In this document: positions 45,906-57,252 of the stretch, piece after piece
Layout of the letters: each line of letters begins with the position of its first letter
How positions within the stretch are numbered: position 1 is the stretch's first letter
Assembly (NCBI GenBank): GCA_963669155.1
Contig: OZ022581.1
Span: 10,519,997-10,583,996, forward strand
From: Arbacia lixula
Taxonomy: Eukaryota > Echinodermata > Echinoidea > Arbacioida > Arbaciidae
Length of the DNA: 64,000 nt
Direction: 5' to 3'
The notes under the pieces: generated by a model
Databases searched by the model: none
Told to the model about the DNA's origin: nothing
Seen by the model: the letters and a program-made list of their open reading frames with translations, nothing else
Program-made: the position numbers and the translations under genes

Positions 45906-46140
45906 TACACTACAGCTCAAAGGAATTGGCATAGGGAAAGGGAAAGGGAAGAAAGGGAAGGAGCAGCAGTTTTAGACCGTGTTATATTTTGTCCAGTTCA
46001 GCATGAAACAAGATGCTTTTTAGGCTAAAGCACCATGTTTTTTGCTGACCTGGACAAAATATACCACAGTTTAAAACTGAAGCTCCTTCTCTTTCTTCCC
46101 TTTCCCTTTATCCATGCCAATTCCTTTGAGCTGTAGTGTA
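45906..46140. mobile_element. Palindromic foldback MITE, CACTACAGCTC family (copy 3)
   Basis: It starts TACACTACAGCTCAAAGG and ends CCTTTGAGCTGTAGTGTA. It contains the GGGAAAGGGAAG arms and a TTTTTAGGCTAA loop as in copy 1. 235 bp, nearly fully self-complementary. Inserted at the left edge of the repeat described next. Confidence 0.88.
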
Positions 46141-46159
46141 CACTGTAGGAGCCACCCTG

Positions 46160-46895
46160 GATTTTCCCCATGGCGAGTTAACAGGATGATGTACGTGCCT
46201 GGTTGTTATCCCGAGAACGTGGTCAGAATGTATCCCTGATGTTCATAGGTTACACCTTGGTTACCTAGGTAACACCTTGTATTTGACCAATGATGATCTA
46301 AAAGAAGAGTTAGCAGGTAGTACATGATGTACATGTGTGTTACCATGGGAACACGGTTAGAATGTCCTTTTTTGCGTTACCCAAGGTAACACCTTGTAGT
46401 TGACCCATGGCAATCTAGAGTTAGAGTTACATGTAGGATGGTATGGGATGACGTGTTTGTGCGTTACCCTGGTAATTAAGAATGTCTCCCTTGCGTTACT
46501 TACCAAAGTAACACCTTGCATGTGACCTGTGATGATCTAGAGTAAGATTTAACTGGTCGGTATATGGTGTACGTGTTTGTGCGTTACCCCGGAAAAGTGG
46601 TTAAAATATTTCCCTTGCATTGCTGAGGGAGCAGTTTGTATTTGACCCATGACGAGTTTGAGAAAAAGTTTCTTGGGTGGTACGTGATGTTACTATCTGG
46701 GCGTTACCGTGGGAATGTAGTCAGAATTTCTCCTTTGTGTTACCAAGGCAATGCCTTGTACTTGATCTGAAGGAAGAGTTAACCGAATGGTATGTAGTAT
46801 ACATACGTGTACCTGGGTGTTACCACAGGAACGTGGTCAAAATGTCTCCCTTGCGTTACCAAGGTAACACTCTGTCTTTAACCCATGGTAATCTG
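46160..46895. repeat. Six-unit ~120-bp tandem repeat with GTTACC/GGTAAC palindromes
   Basis: Each unit has a variant of GGGAACGTGGTCAGAATGTC, TTGCGTTACCAAGGTAACAC, CTTGTATTTGACCCATG and a TGTACGTGTTTGTGCGTTAC end. The AACGTGGTCAGAAT phrase recurs near 46215, 46346, 46467, 46592, 46714 and 46831. A GTTACCTAGGTAAC perfect palindrome occurs in the first unit. Confidence 0.8.
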
Positions 46896-48029
46896 GACTA
46901 ATAACATGTTCCCAGGGATCTGAAAAACGTGTGAAAACTTGCTTCCTTGAAGAAAACAATTGTGTGCAAGTATCACAAAACAACGTGTACCATTCTGGGG
47001 CAACTACCGTAGTAATTTTCATCGACCCTTCCTGGGCGTTACCCCAAATGGACTATCATAACACTCATCCGGTGAGAATATATTGCCAAGATGGCTTCGT
47101 GGTGACCATACTGTACATGTTATGATGTGCAAAGATGTAATGGAAGTCTGTGAATGTCCATATTCAGTATGTCACGTATTAAAAAGTGTCATCTGTTTGA
47201 AACTTAGTCAAAACAGCAGGGTGACTTCATTTGTTAATGACCTGGGTTAATCTGCCGTTTTATTTGGTTGAAGTATAAGGTATTGTACCCTCATAAAGCT
47301 ATGTAAATAAGCACTGTAACTAAGTTTAATATACACAAATTCAGCTCATGAACAGATCAAAATTGCTCACGCTAATACTTTGCAAACGTGAACGTGAACG
47401 TCTTCATAGAGTAACACGGTCAGATACTAGTACAGTACCTTTAAAACAGAGTACCGTTACCTGCAAACAGCAGATTGCAGGCCCCCGTGATTCCAAACAA
47501 AAATTGAAATAACGGTTCATGTAAATTAGTCATTGTCCATACACTTAGGACCGTACACTGATTAAATTGAATTAAGTTAATTAACTATCATATTCTGTTT
47601 TGATATCTCATTCAATCAGATATTAACAGTTTTGTATGATTCACAAGGCATGATATATATTTCAGTCTCTGGATTTGTACATATATGGAGTATTTATAAA
47701 ACCCCAAAATTGGTTAAAACATATCGATTTAACTAAATATTATATGCCGTATGTTTGGAAACGTTTCTGGTTTCTATAATACATGCATTCTAATGCATAT
47801 GAACTACCGGAATGTTGGTTTATCTGATACTGTAATATTGGATACTCGTAGTTTTCCAATGTGCGTATCAAAACTTGAGATAAAAGTTTAACCTTCGTGA
47901 CAAAAGACCACAACCACATAGTCTTTGTGCATACACACATACATGTAGCATGCTGTACTAAAGAGCAGGAAGAACAACGTATAAACATGTGCATTATACA
48001 TAGTACAGCCTCCACCTCACAAGCATGTC

Positions 48030-48032
<3 letters not shown>
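46896..48032. other. Spacer, nothing recognised
   Basis: AT-rich unique-looking DNA without a supported gene. Confidence 0.5.
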
Positions 48033-48099
<67 letters not shown>

Positions 48100-48110
48100 T
48101 ACACACACAC
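48033..48110. repeat. (CA)n microsatellite
   Basis: About 78 bp of CA with two TA interruptions. It is followed by ACACTACAGCTCA, a 13-nt match to the end of the CACTACAGCTC MITE family, possibly a truncated end. Confidence 0.9.
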
Positions 48111-50712
48111 TACAGCTCAGTCCCCATTGTGTGCACAGTGTGGGCAGTGGGCCATACCCGCCTGCATAATCACTGGACCGTTCCATTGTGCGTGGTGGGG
48201 GGAAGTGGCTGCGTATACTGCCACACTGTCTGTTTACAAGCCAGCCCTCAGTCACGCTGCTGTTGGCTGTGCAGGCAGTGAGCGGTGCACGCAGCCGGAA
48301 TGCCTGCTCATTATGTACATGTCCGCACCCTCGATCAGGAGTGCCCAGGCATCGTCTAGACCTGCCGTGCAGCGTGCAAACTAGTCAGTACGCTAGATGT
48401 CGTGGCTGATACAGTATGCGGTAGCGTCTGCAAGAGAAAAATAATTTTCAATTTTTCAATCACGGTTTTGTGATAAATACTTCAGCTACGATTTGCACTC
48501 CACGTGAATGTGAGTTTATAAATATTTCGCTATATTTCATGTTGTACGTCACGTATGCGCACATTAGCAAAATTGGTTGAGAGCTCTTTGGTGTTGAATC
48601 TGTTGTTCATCACTTAATTTTCTGTGTCATTATACTTACAACTCGGGAACGTTATTCGCAATATTGAATGCATTTTCTGTCATTTCACCAGTAGGTGATT
48701 GTGAATTAATCAAACCCCTTTTGTTATGGAGTCATTGTGTAAAACATCTTGCTTGGAATTGAAAACAAGTTCTACGCACACATTACCTAATGCTTATGAT
48801 AATGAAATGAGCGGCAATGCACGGTATGGATTTGTTAATTACTGAGAGAACGAGTAATAGAGAGTGAATTGATACAGAATAACGTGAATATCCCAGACAG
48901 CTGAGGATCTTACCCACGATGAGTTACCGTGGTGTTTGGCACAGTGTGTGTGTTTGGTATACTAGTACATGTACGTGGAGTGCTGCATGATATCCTGTGG
49001 CGCTATAGATTCACTTCACGTTATACATCCCGGGCAGTATGCGAGTGCTCAAATCTTGACTATATTCATATCCTGTGTTGTGGCTGCCAGGGGACATGCA
49101 GCTTCTGCAGTATCTGTGTAATATATACCAGGACTTGACGCTAGTAGATGCGTAGTACACATGGGCAGCCAAATTAGAACTCGCTATATTCTAGAAAATT
49201 AAGCACGGGCCCTATTTTGCATACACAAAACACCTTATAATAGATGTCCAGACCCCCTTTGATATGTTAGTGTGGAGACCTTAATAAACCGGTACACATA
49301 TTCTTTAAGTTAATATTTGACGGATTTTTATATCATGTACAATTGTTATATTTATGTCATTGGTATGTACTATACTTTGAAGTAGTTTTGCGACTTCCCC
49401 CCCCCCCCCCCCCCCCCCCCCCGTAAATTTTGGTATTAAAATTTGTGCATTTGTAGTGATAGTGATGGAGTACCCAGTAATAAGAAAAATCTTTCTCTAT
49501 TGCAAATAGATGAGTTCATATTCTTCAAAAAGACCAGTGCCCAGTTTGTATGTACTAAGGCTGCATTGTCAGACAAGCTACAGGGTGTAGACTGTGCAAG
49601 CTGGAATAACTGTTGGTGTAAATTTCTACCTTTCTACTTTTTGTATGAACCAAGTACCCAATTGACCGGTTTACTATTAAATTCCAATGCTATGCATACC
49701 ATGTACTTTTTTCACAAAAGTTACCATTGACAGCCCGAAATCTTGCATGAGGATGGGTTTGCCTGACATATCAACAATTTCTGCTTGTTTCTCTTCTTGA
49801 ACAAAAGAACTGTCTTGATACAGAACATGAGAAGGAGCGTCCCAGTACTGTGCTGGATGAAAGATGGGAACATGAAATTTAATGTTCATAAACAGGTCTA
49901 TTACTTTCCATAAATAGGTAAGAGTGACTCCATTAGTTTGCTATTTTTTTTTTTTTTTTTTACAATTAAACAGTAATTGAATTTACAGTTGCACAGTTAA
50001 ACATTGTACATGATGGCCTCAAAGGAAAACAAACTGGATCAAGCCAGTAGAGCTGATCCTTTGACTGTTGATTGCAGTTGTAGTTTGATAGACCTGTTTT
50101 CCCCAGAACATACATTTATGCACAGTATGAATCCATTTTTTCACTACCTTCAGAACGATTTTTCAAAGCAATTTAAAGGTACAAATTATCACTAGATCTT
50201 CAAATTTCCAATGCATTAACAAGGTTGAAATCACACTTATGCTCTCCAAATAGGCAGAATTATAGCTCTAAATTGTATTTATGAGTTATGACATAATGTT
50301 GATTTGCAATGGAATATGTACGTTCCATTTTATGATTACAATCTGATTTGAAAAAAATGTTAATTTGAAAGCGAAATAATGATAAGTTTGGCCTTACAAA
50401 AGGCTTTATACATATCAAAATGGGTTCGATCTCGGGCAACCTCCGGGTATTATCCGGGTAACATGCACACCAAACATCTAGGGTACAATCGGTGGTGTCA
50501 ACCGGGTGGAATTCTCCCCACTGTCTGTTAACCCTCACAGTACCATAGATGGTACATTGTGGAAGGATGCACATAGGAATATCGTTGTATGGCACTGAGA
50601 GAGTTATTAAGACGCTCTCCGTAGTATCTCCAGGATCAATGCACCACGGTAGATTCTTGGATATATGCAAATGATATGCAGGATATTTGAGTAACACCCA
50701 GGTCTGGACTAT
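48111..50712. other. Non-coding stretch
   Basis: A GC-richer patch lies at 48110-48400 and a C-run of 26 at 49397-49422. Frames at 48025-48409 and 49443-49730 lack domain support. Confidence 0.45.
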
Positions 50713-50714
50713 TA

Positions 50715-51090
50715 AAGGGAAAGTCCACCCTGAAATTAAGTTCGTTTCAGTACAAGCAGAAACATGGAAGAAACGTTGGTTGAGGTTTGATGGAAATCCG
50801 TCAAAGGATAAGAAAGAAACAATTTTTTAAAGGTTTGATTTTGTGACATCACATGCAAAATACTCTCCCATATGTTGTGTACTAATTTGTTGAAAATGTC
50901 CATTTACTCAAAAGATATGCATAATGTTACCTGTGCATTTGGTATCATTAGACACACATTTGTACACGCATACCTTAATGAAAAAGATTTATTTACTCAT
51001 CAAAAATGGGGAAAAAAGCAATTTATGAAATCATACAGAATACAACATATGGGAGAGCACCTCCCACGTGACATCACAAAATTAAAACTG
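50715..51090. mobile_element. Right-truncated MITE, GGGATAGTCCACCCTG family (copy 2)
   Basis: The start AAGGGAAAGTCCACCCTGAA after TA, then TTTGATGGAAATCCGTCAAA, CTCCCATATGTTGTGTACTA, CAACATATGGGAGAGCACC and GACATCACAAAATTAAAA follow the element at 33569 in order. The expected right terminal repeat is missing. Confidence 0.75.
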
Positions 51091-51584
51091 TCTTAGCAGA
51101 CAGACCCGGTCGTTCTCTGGAGAACAAACACAGGGTAAAAATTCCTTGTTTGGCAATCCAAATCGGGTATGTTTATTTAATCTGCCCTACTGCGCATGAC
51201 TGTTCTCAACCTGTGCGGTGACCGTGAGTTACCAGGTGAGCGTCTTAACAGAAAGCGCATCCAGATGTTCTATAGAGGTTACCTCAGACTTACCCTAGTA
51301 AGTCCTCTGGTGGTTCTCTGGAGGTTGTCCTGTGTCGAGCGTCTTTACAGACAGTGGGTAACTTGTTCTTCGGAGGTTCTCTGGAGTCTTCCTCGTGATT
51401 AACCTCTTCAAAGATGGGGTATTAGGCTGTGTATGGGGCTACTGTAGTTGCCTAGAAACTTTCACATTTCTCTGGCAAAGTTTTAAAAATGATGACATTT
51501 ATTTGCTGCTAGTGTACATTATGTAAGGCTGCATTATGTAAATGTACCTAATACAGTATAGGAAATTAAATAATCAAACAAAGA
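51091..51584. other. Spacer before the satellite
   Basis: Short phrases (GGTTCTCTGGAG, GAGCGTCTTWACAGA) repeat within 51096-51410, suggesting a decayed local duplication. No gene. Confidence 0.4.
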
Positions 51585-54500
51585 TACAGAGTTGCGATCG
51601 ATCGTAAGTCCAATCCCAATCTCTAATATACAGAGTTATGATCAGTCGTAAGTCCAATCCCAATCTCTAATGTAGAGTTACGATCAATCGTAAGTCCAAT
51701 CCCCAACCTCTAATATACAGAGTTATGATCAGTCGTAAGTCCAATCCCAATCTATAATGTAGAGTTATGATCAATCGTAAGTCCAATCCCCAATATCTAA
51801 CGTCCAGTGTTATGATCAATCATAAATCCAGTCCCCAATCTCTAATGTACAGACTTATGATCAATTGTAAGTCTGATCCCCAATCTCTAATGTACAGAGA
51901 TATGATCAATCGTAAGTCTGATTCCCAATATCTAATGTACAGAGTTATGATCAATCGTAAGTCTGGTCCCCAATCTCTAATGTACAGATTTATGATCAAT
52001 CGTAAGTCTAACCCCCAATCTCTAATGTAGAGATCTAATCAATCGTAAGTCTAACCCCCAATCTCTAATGTAGAGTTATGATCAGTCGTAAGTTCAATCC
52101 CCAATCTCTTATGTGCAGAGGTATGATCAATCGTAAGTCTAATCCCCAACCTCTAATGTTCAGAGTTATGATCAGTCGTAAGTCCAATCCCCAATCTCTA
52201 ATGTACAGAGTTGTGATCAGTCGTAAGTCCAATCACCAACCTCTAATGTTCAGAGTTTTGATCAATCGTAAGTCCAATCCCAATCTCTAATGTACAGAGT
52301 TATGATCAATCGTAAGTTCAATCCCTAATCTCTTATGTGCAGAGGTATGATCAATCGTAAGTCTGGTCCCCAATCTCTAATGCTCAGGGTTATGATCAAT
52401 CGTAAGTCCAATCCCAATCTCTAAAATACAGAGTTATGATCTATCGTAAGTCTAATCACCAACCTCTAATGTACAGAGTTATGATCAATCGTAAGTCCAA
52501 TCCCAATCTCTAATGTACATAGTTATGATCTATTGTAAGTTCAATCCCCAACCTCTTATGTGCAGAGGTATGATCAATCGTAAGTCCGGTCCACAATCTC
52601 TTATGTACAGACTCATGATCAAAGTCTGATGCCCAATCTCTAATGTACAGAGATATGATCAATCATAAGTCTGATTCCCAATCTCTAATGTACAGACTCA
52701 TGATCAATTGTAAGTCTGATCCCCAATCTCTAATGTACAGAGATATGATCAATCGTAAGTCTGATTCCCAATATCTAATGTACAGAGTTATGATCAATCG
52801 TAAGTCTGGTCCCCAATCTTTAATGTACAGATTTATGATCAATCGTAAGTCTAACCCCCAATCTCTAATGTAGAGATCTAATCAATCGTAAGTCTAACCC
52901 CCAATCTCTAATGTAGAGTTATGATCAGTCGTAAGTTCAATCCCCAATCTCTTATGTGCAGAGGTATGATCAATCGTAAGTCTAATCCCCAACCTCTAAT
53001 GTTCAGAGTTATGATCAGTCGTAAGTCCAATCCCCAATCTCTAATGTAGAGAGTTGTGATCAGTCGTAAGTCCAATCACCAACCTCTAATGTTCAGAGTT
53101 TTGATCAATCGTAAGTCCAATCCCAATCTCTAATGTACAGAGTTATGATCAATCGTAAGTTCAATCCCCAATCTCTTATGTGCAGAGGTATGATCAATCG
53201 TAAGTCCGGTCCCCAATCTCTAATGCTCAGGGTTATGATCAATCGTAAGTCCAATCCCAATCTCTAAAATACAGAGTTATGATTTATCGTAAATCTAATC
53301 CCCAACCTCTAATGTACAGAGTTATGATCAATCGTAAGTCCAATCCCAATCTCTAATGTACATAGTTATGATCTATTGTAAGTTCAATCCCCAATCTCTT
53401 ATGTGCAGAGGTATGATCAATCGTAAGTCCGGTCCCCAATCTCTAATGCTCAGGGTTATGATCAATCGTAAGTCCAATCCCAATCTCTAAAATACAGAGT
53501 TATGATTTATCGTAAGTCTAATCCCCAACCTCTAATGTACAGAGTTATGATCAATCGTAAGTCCAATCCCAATCTCTAATGTACATAGTTATGATCTATT
53601 GTAAGTTCAATCCCCAATCTCTTATGTGCAGAGGTATGATCAATCATAAGTCCGGTCCCCAATCTCTTATGTACAGACTCATGATCAAAGTCTGATGCCC
53701 AATCTCTAATGTACAGAGATATGATCAATCATAAGTCTGATTTCCAATATCTAATGTACAGAGTTATGATCAATCGTAAGTCTGGTCCCCAATCTCTAAT
53801 GTACAGATTTATGATCAATCGTAAGTCTAACCCCCAATCTCTAATGTAGAGATCTAATCAATCGTAAGTCTAACCCCCAATCTCTAATGTAGAGTTATGA
53901 TCAGTCGTAAGTTCAATCCCCAATCTTTTATGTGCAGAGGTATGATCAATCGTAAATTTAATCCCCAACCTCTAATGTTCAGAGTTATGATCAGTCGTAA
54001 GTCCAATCCCCAATCTCTAATGTACAGAGTTGTGATCAGTCGTAAGTCCAATCCCCAACCTCTAATGTTCAGAGTTATGATCTATCGTAAGTTCAATCCC
54101 CAATCTCTAATGTACAGAATTATGATCTATCGTAAGTCCAATCCCAATCTCTAATGTACAGAGTTATGATCTATCGTAAGTCCAATCCCAATCTCTAATG
54201 TACAGAGTTATGATCTATCGTAAGTCTAATCCCCAACCTCTAATGTACAGAGTTATGACCTATCGTAAGTTCAATCCCCAATCTCTTATGTGCAGAGGTA
54301 TGATCAATCGTAAGTCCGGTCCCCAATCTCTAATGCTCAGGGTTATGATCAATCGTAAGTCCAATCCCAATCTCTAAAATACAGAGTTATGATCTATCGT
54401 AAGTCTAATCCCCAACCTCTAATGTACAGAGTTATGACCTATCGTAAGTTCAATCCCCAATCTCTTATGTGCAGAGGTATGATCAATCGTAAGTCCGGTC

Positions 54501-54755
54501 CCCAATCTCTAATGCTCAGGGTTATGATCAATCGTAAGTCCAATCCCAATCTCTAATGTACAGAGTTATGATCTATCGTAAGTCTAATCACCAACCTCTA
54601 ATGTACAGAGTTATGATCAATCGTAAGTTCAATCCCCAATCTCTTATGTGCAGAGGTATGATCAATCGTAAGTCCGGTCCCCAATCGCTAATGTACAGAG
54701 TTATGATCGATTGTAAGTCTAATCGCTAATGTACAGAGTTATGATCAATCGTAAG
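51585..54755 (+). repeat. 45-bp satellite, about 70 copies, with higher-order repeats
   Basis: Consensus unit: TTATGATCAATCGTAAGTCC, AATCCCCAATCTCTAATGTA, CAGAG. Almost every unit keeps GTAAGT. Some units are 44 bp. Higher-order structure is visible: blocks recur with offsets of about 843, 976 and 1066 bp (markers near 52028, 52871, 53847; and 52621, 53687) and a 223-bp sub-block repeats at 53225 and 53448. Because 45 is a multiple of 3, frames of 70-87 codons reading MINRKSNPQSLMYR arise; these are not considered genes. Confidence 0.95.
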
Positions 54756-57126
54756 TTTGGCTACAATTTTACATCATGTCTATAGGAATTTTGGGGGCTC
54801 TTTTAACATTTTCTAGGGCTCTTTAAGGCATTTTGGGGATGAAATCGCTCCGAGTCCCTGTGAATTGTTTTCCCTGGTTGTAATATATGCTTAATGTTAA
54901 TATCATCCATGGGTTCGGACTTGCAATAGATGCCAGTCATGGTTTTGTGATACTGTGAGTTGCAATAGATAGTAGTGTTGCAATCAATTGTAAATTTGTT
55001 ACCTATAGCAACTCACTCTTTGCGATATTGGGCCGTGGTATGATATTTAAAACAAAAATATTGAGAAGTTGCAGTATATGAGTTACAATGAAATAAAACA
55101 CTCTCCTCTTGAAGGCCTACTACAGTGTACACGTGTGTCAGTATTGTGGCACAGTCTGTTTTTTCCATTTTCTGTGTAATAACATGCGTACATGTATATC
55201 GTACAACGTACCATACACTGTACATGTACAATGTACATGTCCGTAATATAAACAGAATTGTAGATGTCTCCTTACTGTTATGAAATGCAAGTAATGCAAG
55301 TAATGAATACAAACAAGTTCAAAGACCATTTTTTCCATTAGCGTTATATTTATATTGGATTACTCCTGAAACTCCATGTGTTCCGGAATGGTTTTGGGAA
55401 ATCGGGTTTGAGTTTTGAAACATTTATGCAGCCATTTTTTTTTGCATACCCGGAGCAATACGTGTATTCTGCCTTGGTGACTGTAGGTACTGGTTTTATA
55501 CGGCCTGTCATTTCCCTGTAAACACGCCGGTTCCAGCTTGTAGGGGTCTAGCGGAATGCTGAGAGAGGCAAAGGTCACTACGGCTGTGCTATTATGCCAT
55601 TGGCTGGCTCCGTTGCTTGCTTGCCGGTGCCGTTAACTTTTTTCCTCCCCTCTCATTCCCTCTCGGAGCTGTTGCTAAACTTAGCCAGCTTGCTGCCTGC
55701 CTGCCTGCCTGTCTGGCTGGCCTTCTCGTGTGAATAACCTCAGCCTCAGCAAGCACACAAAAAAAAAATGAGAGGGGGGAAAAAAACATGCCTAGCAGAC
55801 GGGTGTACTGGAGTGCTTTTCAAGGATTTGTGCTGATTGGGTTGTTCCATTTCTGCTATAGGGAGAAAAGCGGGAAATTCTGCGGAGGTGTTTATGTCGG
55901 TAGAGAAAGCGGAGCAAGTTTGTTATAACATGATGGACGAATTATTCCCGGACTTCAAATGAAAGTCATAAGAGACGTCCTTGCACCGCAATAATTAAAA
56001 GTGTATTCCTTCATCGCAGCTTGAAGATTATTTTTAGAGAGAATATATTTTTCAATAACAGAATGAGCATTCTATTCTATTCTTACTCCTGGGTGTGTGC
56101 GTCAAATTTATTTTTAAGTATGGTACATGCTCACAATGTGGTCATGTATTCCCCACTAATACACTGTATTTTTATTTACTGGTTTATTGAAATATTCAAG
56201 TTTGATACTTTCTTCTTATGAATTGATTTGATTCATGTTATCTCAAATATGCTAGGAAATAATGAAGTATAAAACAAATCTTAAAATGATGTGCAAATGC
56301 CAAAAATGCAAATCTTTTTCTGAAGCTCATATCTAACTTGGAAGTGAACTTTCCTCTTTTAAACAGAGACAAAAGAGATGTGTGTCTGAATTTTTCTTTT
56401 TACATGATTTATGGAGACAAAAGCATTATTTTGCTTCTTTTCACGCCTGATTGCATGGTGAGGACACCCTAAACTATTATAATGCATTGTTGAAGAAAAC
56501 AAGTTGCCATATATTTTTTTTAAACCGAAATAACCGGTATATGTACGTTCACAAAAAGGGAACTTGTTTTGGTGAGAGTTCAGAGTTTTCTCAATGGGTA
56601 TAATTCCTACGAAGATTGAGCAAACATGTTGGTTCTCTTGATTCCTCCATGCTATCAGTTTCTTCTTATTTCCTTTAGAATACAGTCTTACACTGTATCA
56701 ACAATTGAAACTCGCTCTGTATACAGTTTATGCATGAACTACAGCAGTCTCTGACGGAAATGGTCTGGACAATATCTACAAGAATGGTGTTCAAGGTTAT
56801 CTACTGCACGTGTATCCCAATATGATTGATGGGCATACATGTGACTGACAAGCACATTGAATGCTGAAAAGCCTGTGTTTCATTTTATATGCGGAAAATA
56901 GAGTAAAGCTTGTACATCTCTGCTGTTGGAACATAGGCAGAAAAACAACAACATGTGTTTTAAGATTAAATCAGTACCGTATTTGAAACAGTATGTTGGC
57001 CTACTTATGTTAACATTGATTGCTAACCCACGGTTTTAATTGTCCATATTGTGCAAAACTACTTATTATGTACCGGTATATTTCTTTGAATCATAACTCT
57101 GGTGAGGAAAGCGTAGGTACTTTTTT
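54756..57126. other. Non-coding stretch
   Basis: One degenerate satellite unit may persist near 54980. A GC-richer patch with CCTG repeats lies at 55560-55740. No gene recognised. Confidence 0.45.
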
Positions 57127-57252
57127 TTTTACATACTGTATTCCTGTTCATGTACACTCGTACCGTAGTACATGTACATGTATATTGTTTTTTACATACT
57201 GTATTCCTGTTCATGTACACTCGTACCGTAGTACATGTACATGTATATTGTT
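57127..57252. repeat. Perfect two-copy 63-bp tandem duplication
   Basis: The unit with ACATACTGTATTCCTGTTCA, TGTACACTCGTACCGTAGTA and CATGTACATGTATATTG occurs twice without a visible difference, which indicates a recent event. Confidence 0.9.

Noticed and set aside
50420-50440. GGGTTCGATCTCGGG, similar to a tRNA B box
   Set aside because: No A box or cloverleaf upstream at the proper distance and no tail, so neither a tRNA nor a SINE can be supported.
51767-54154. Frames of 70-87 codons reading MINRKSNPQSLMYR repeats
   Set aside because: They follow from a 45-bp satellite period divisible by three. They break wherever a 44-bp unit occurs and have no gene context.
51585-54755. Regular short repeats resembling a CRISPR array
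   Set aside because: Units are contiguous with no unique spacers, and the window is eukaryotic.
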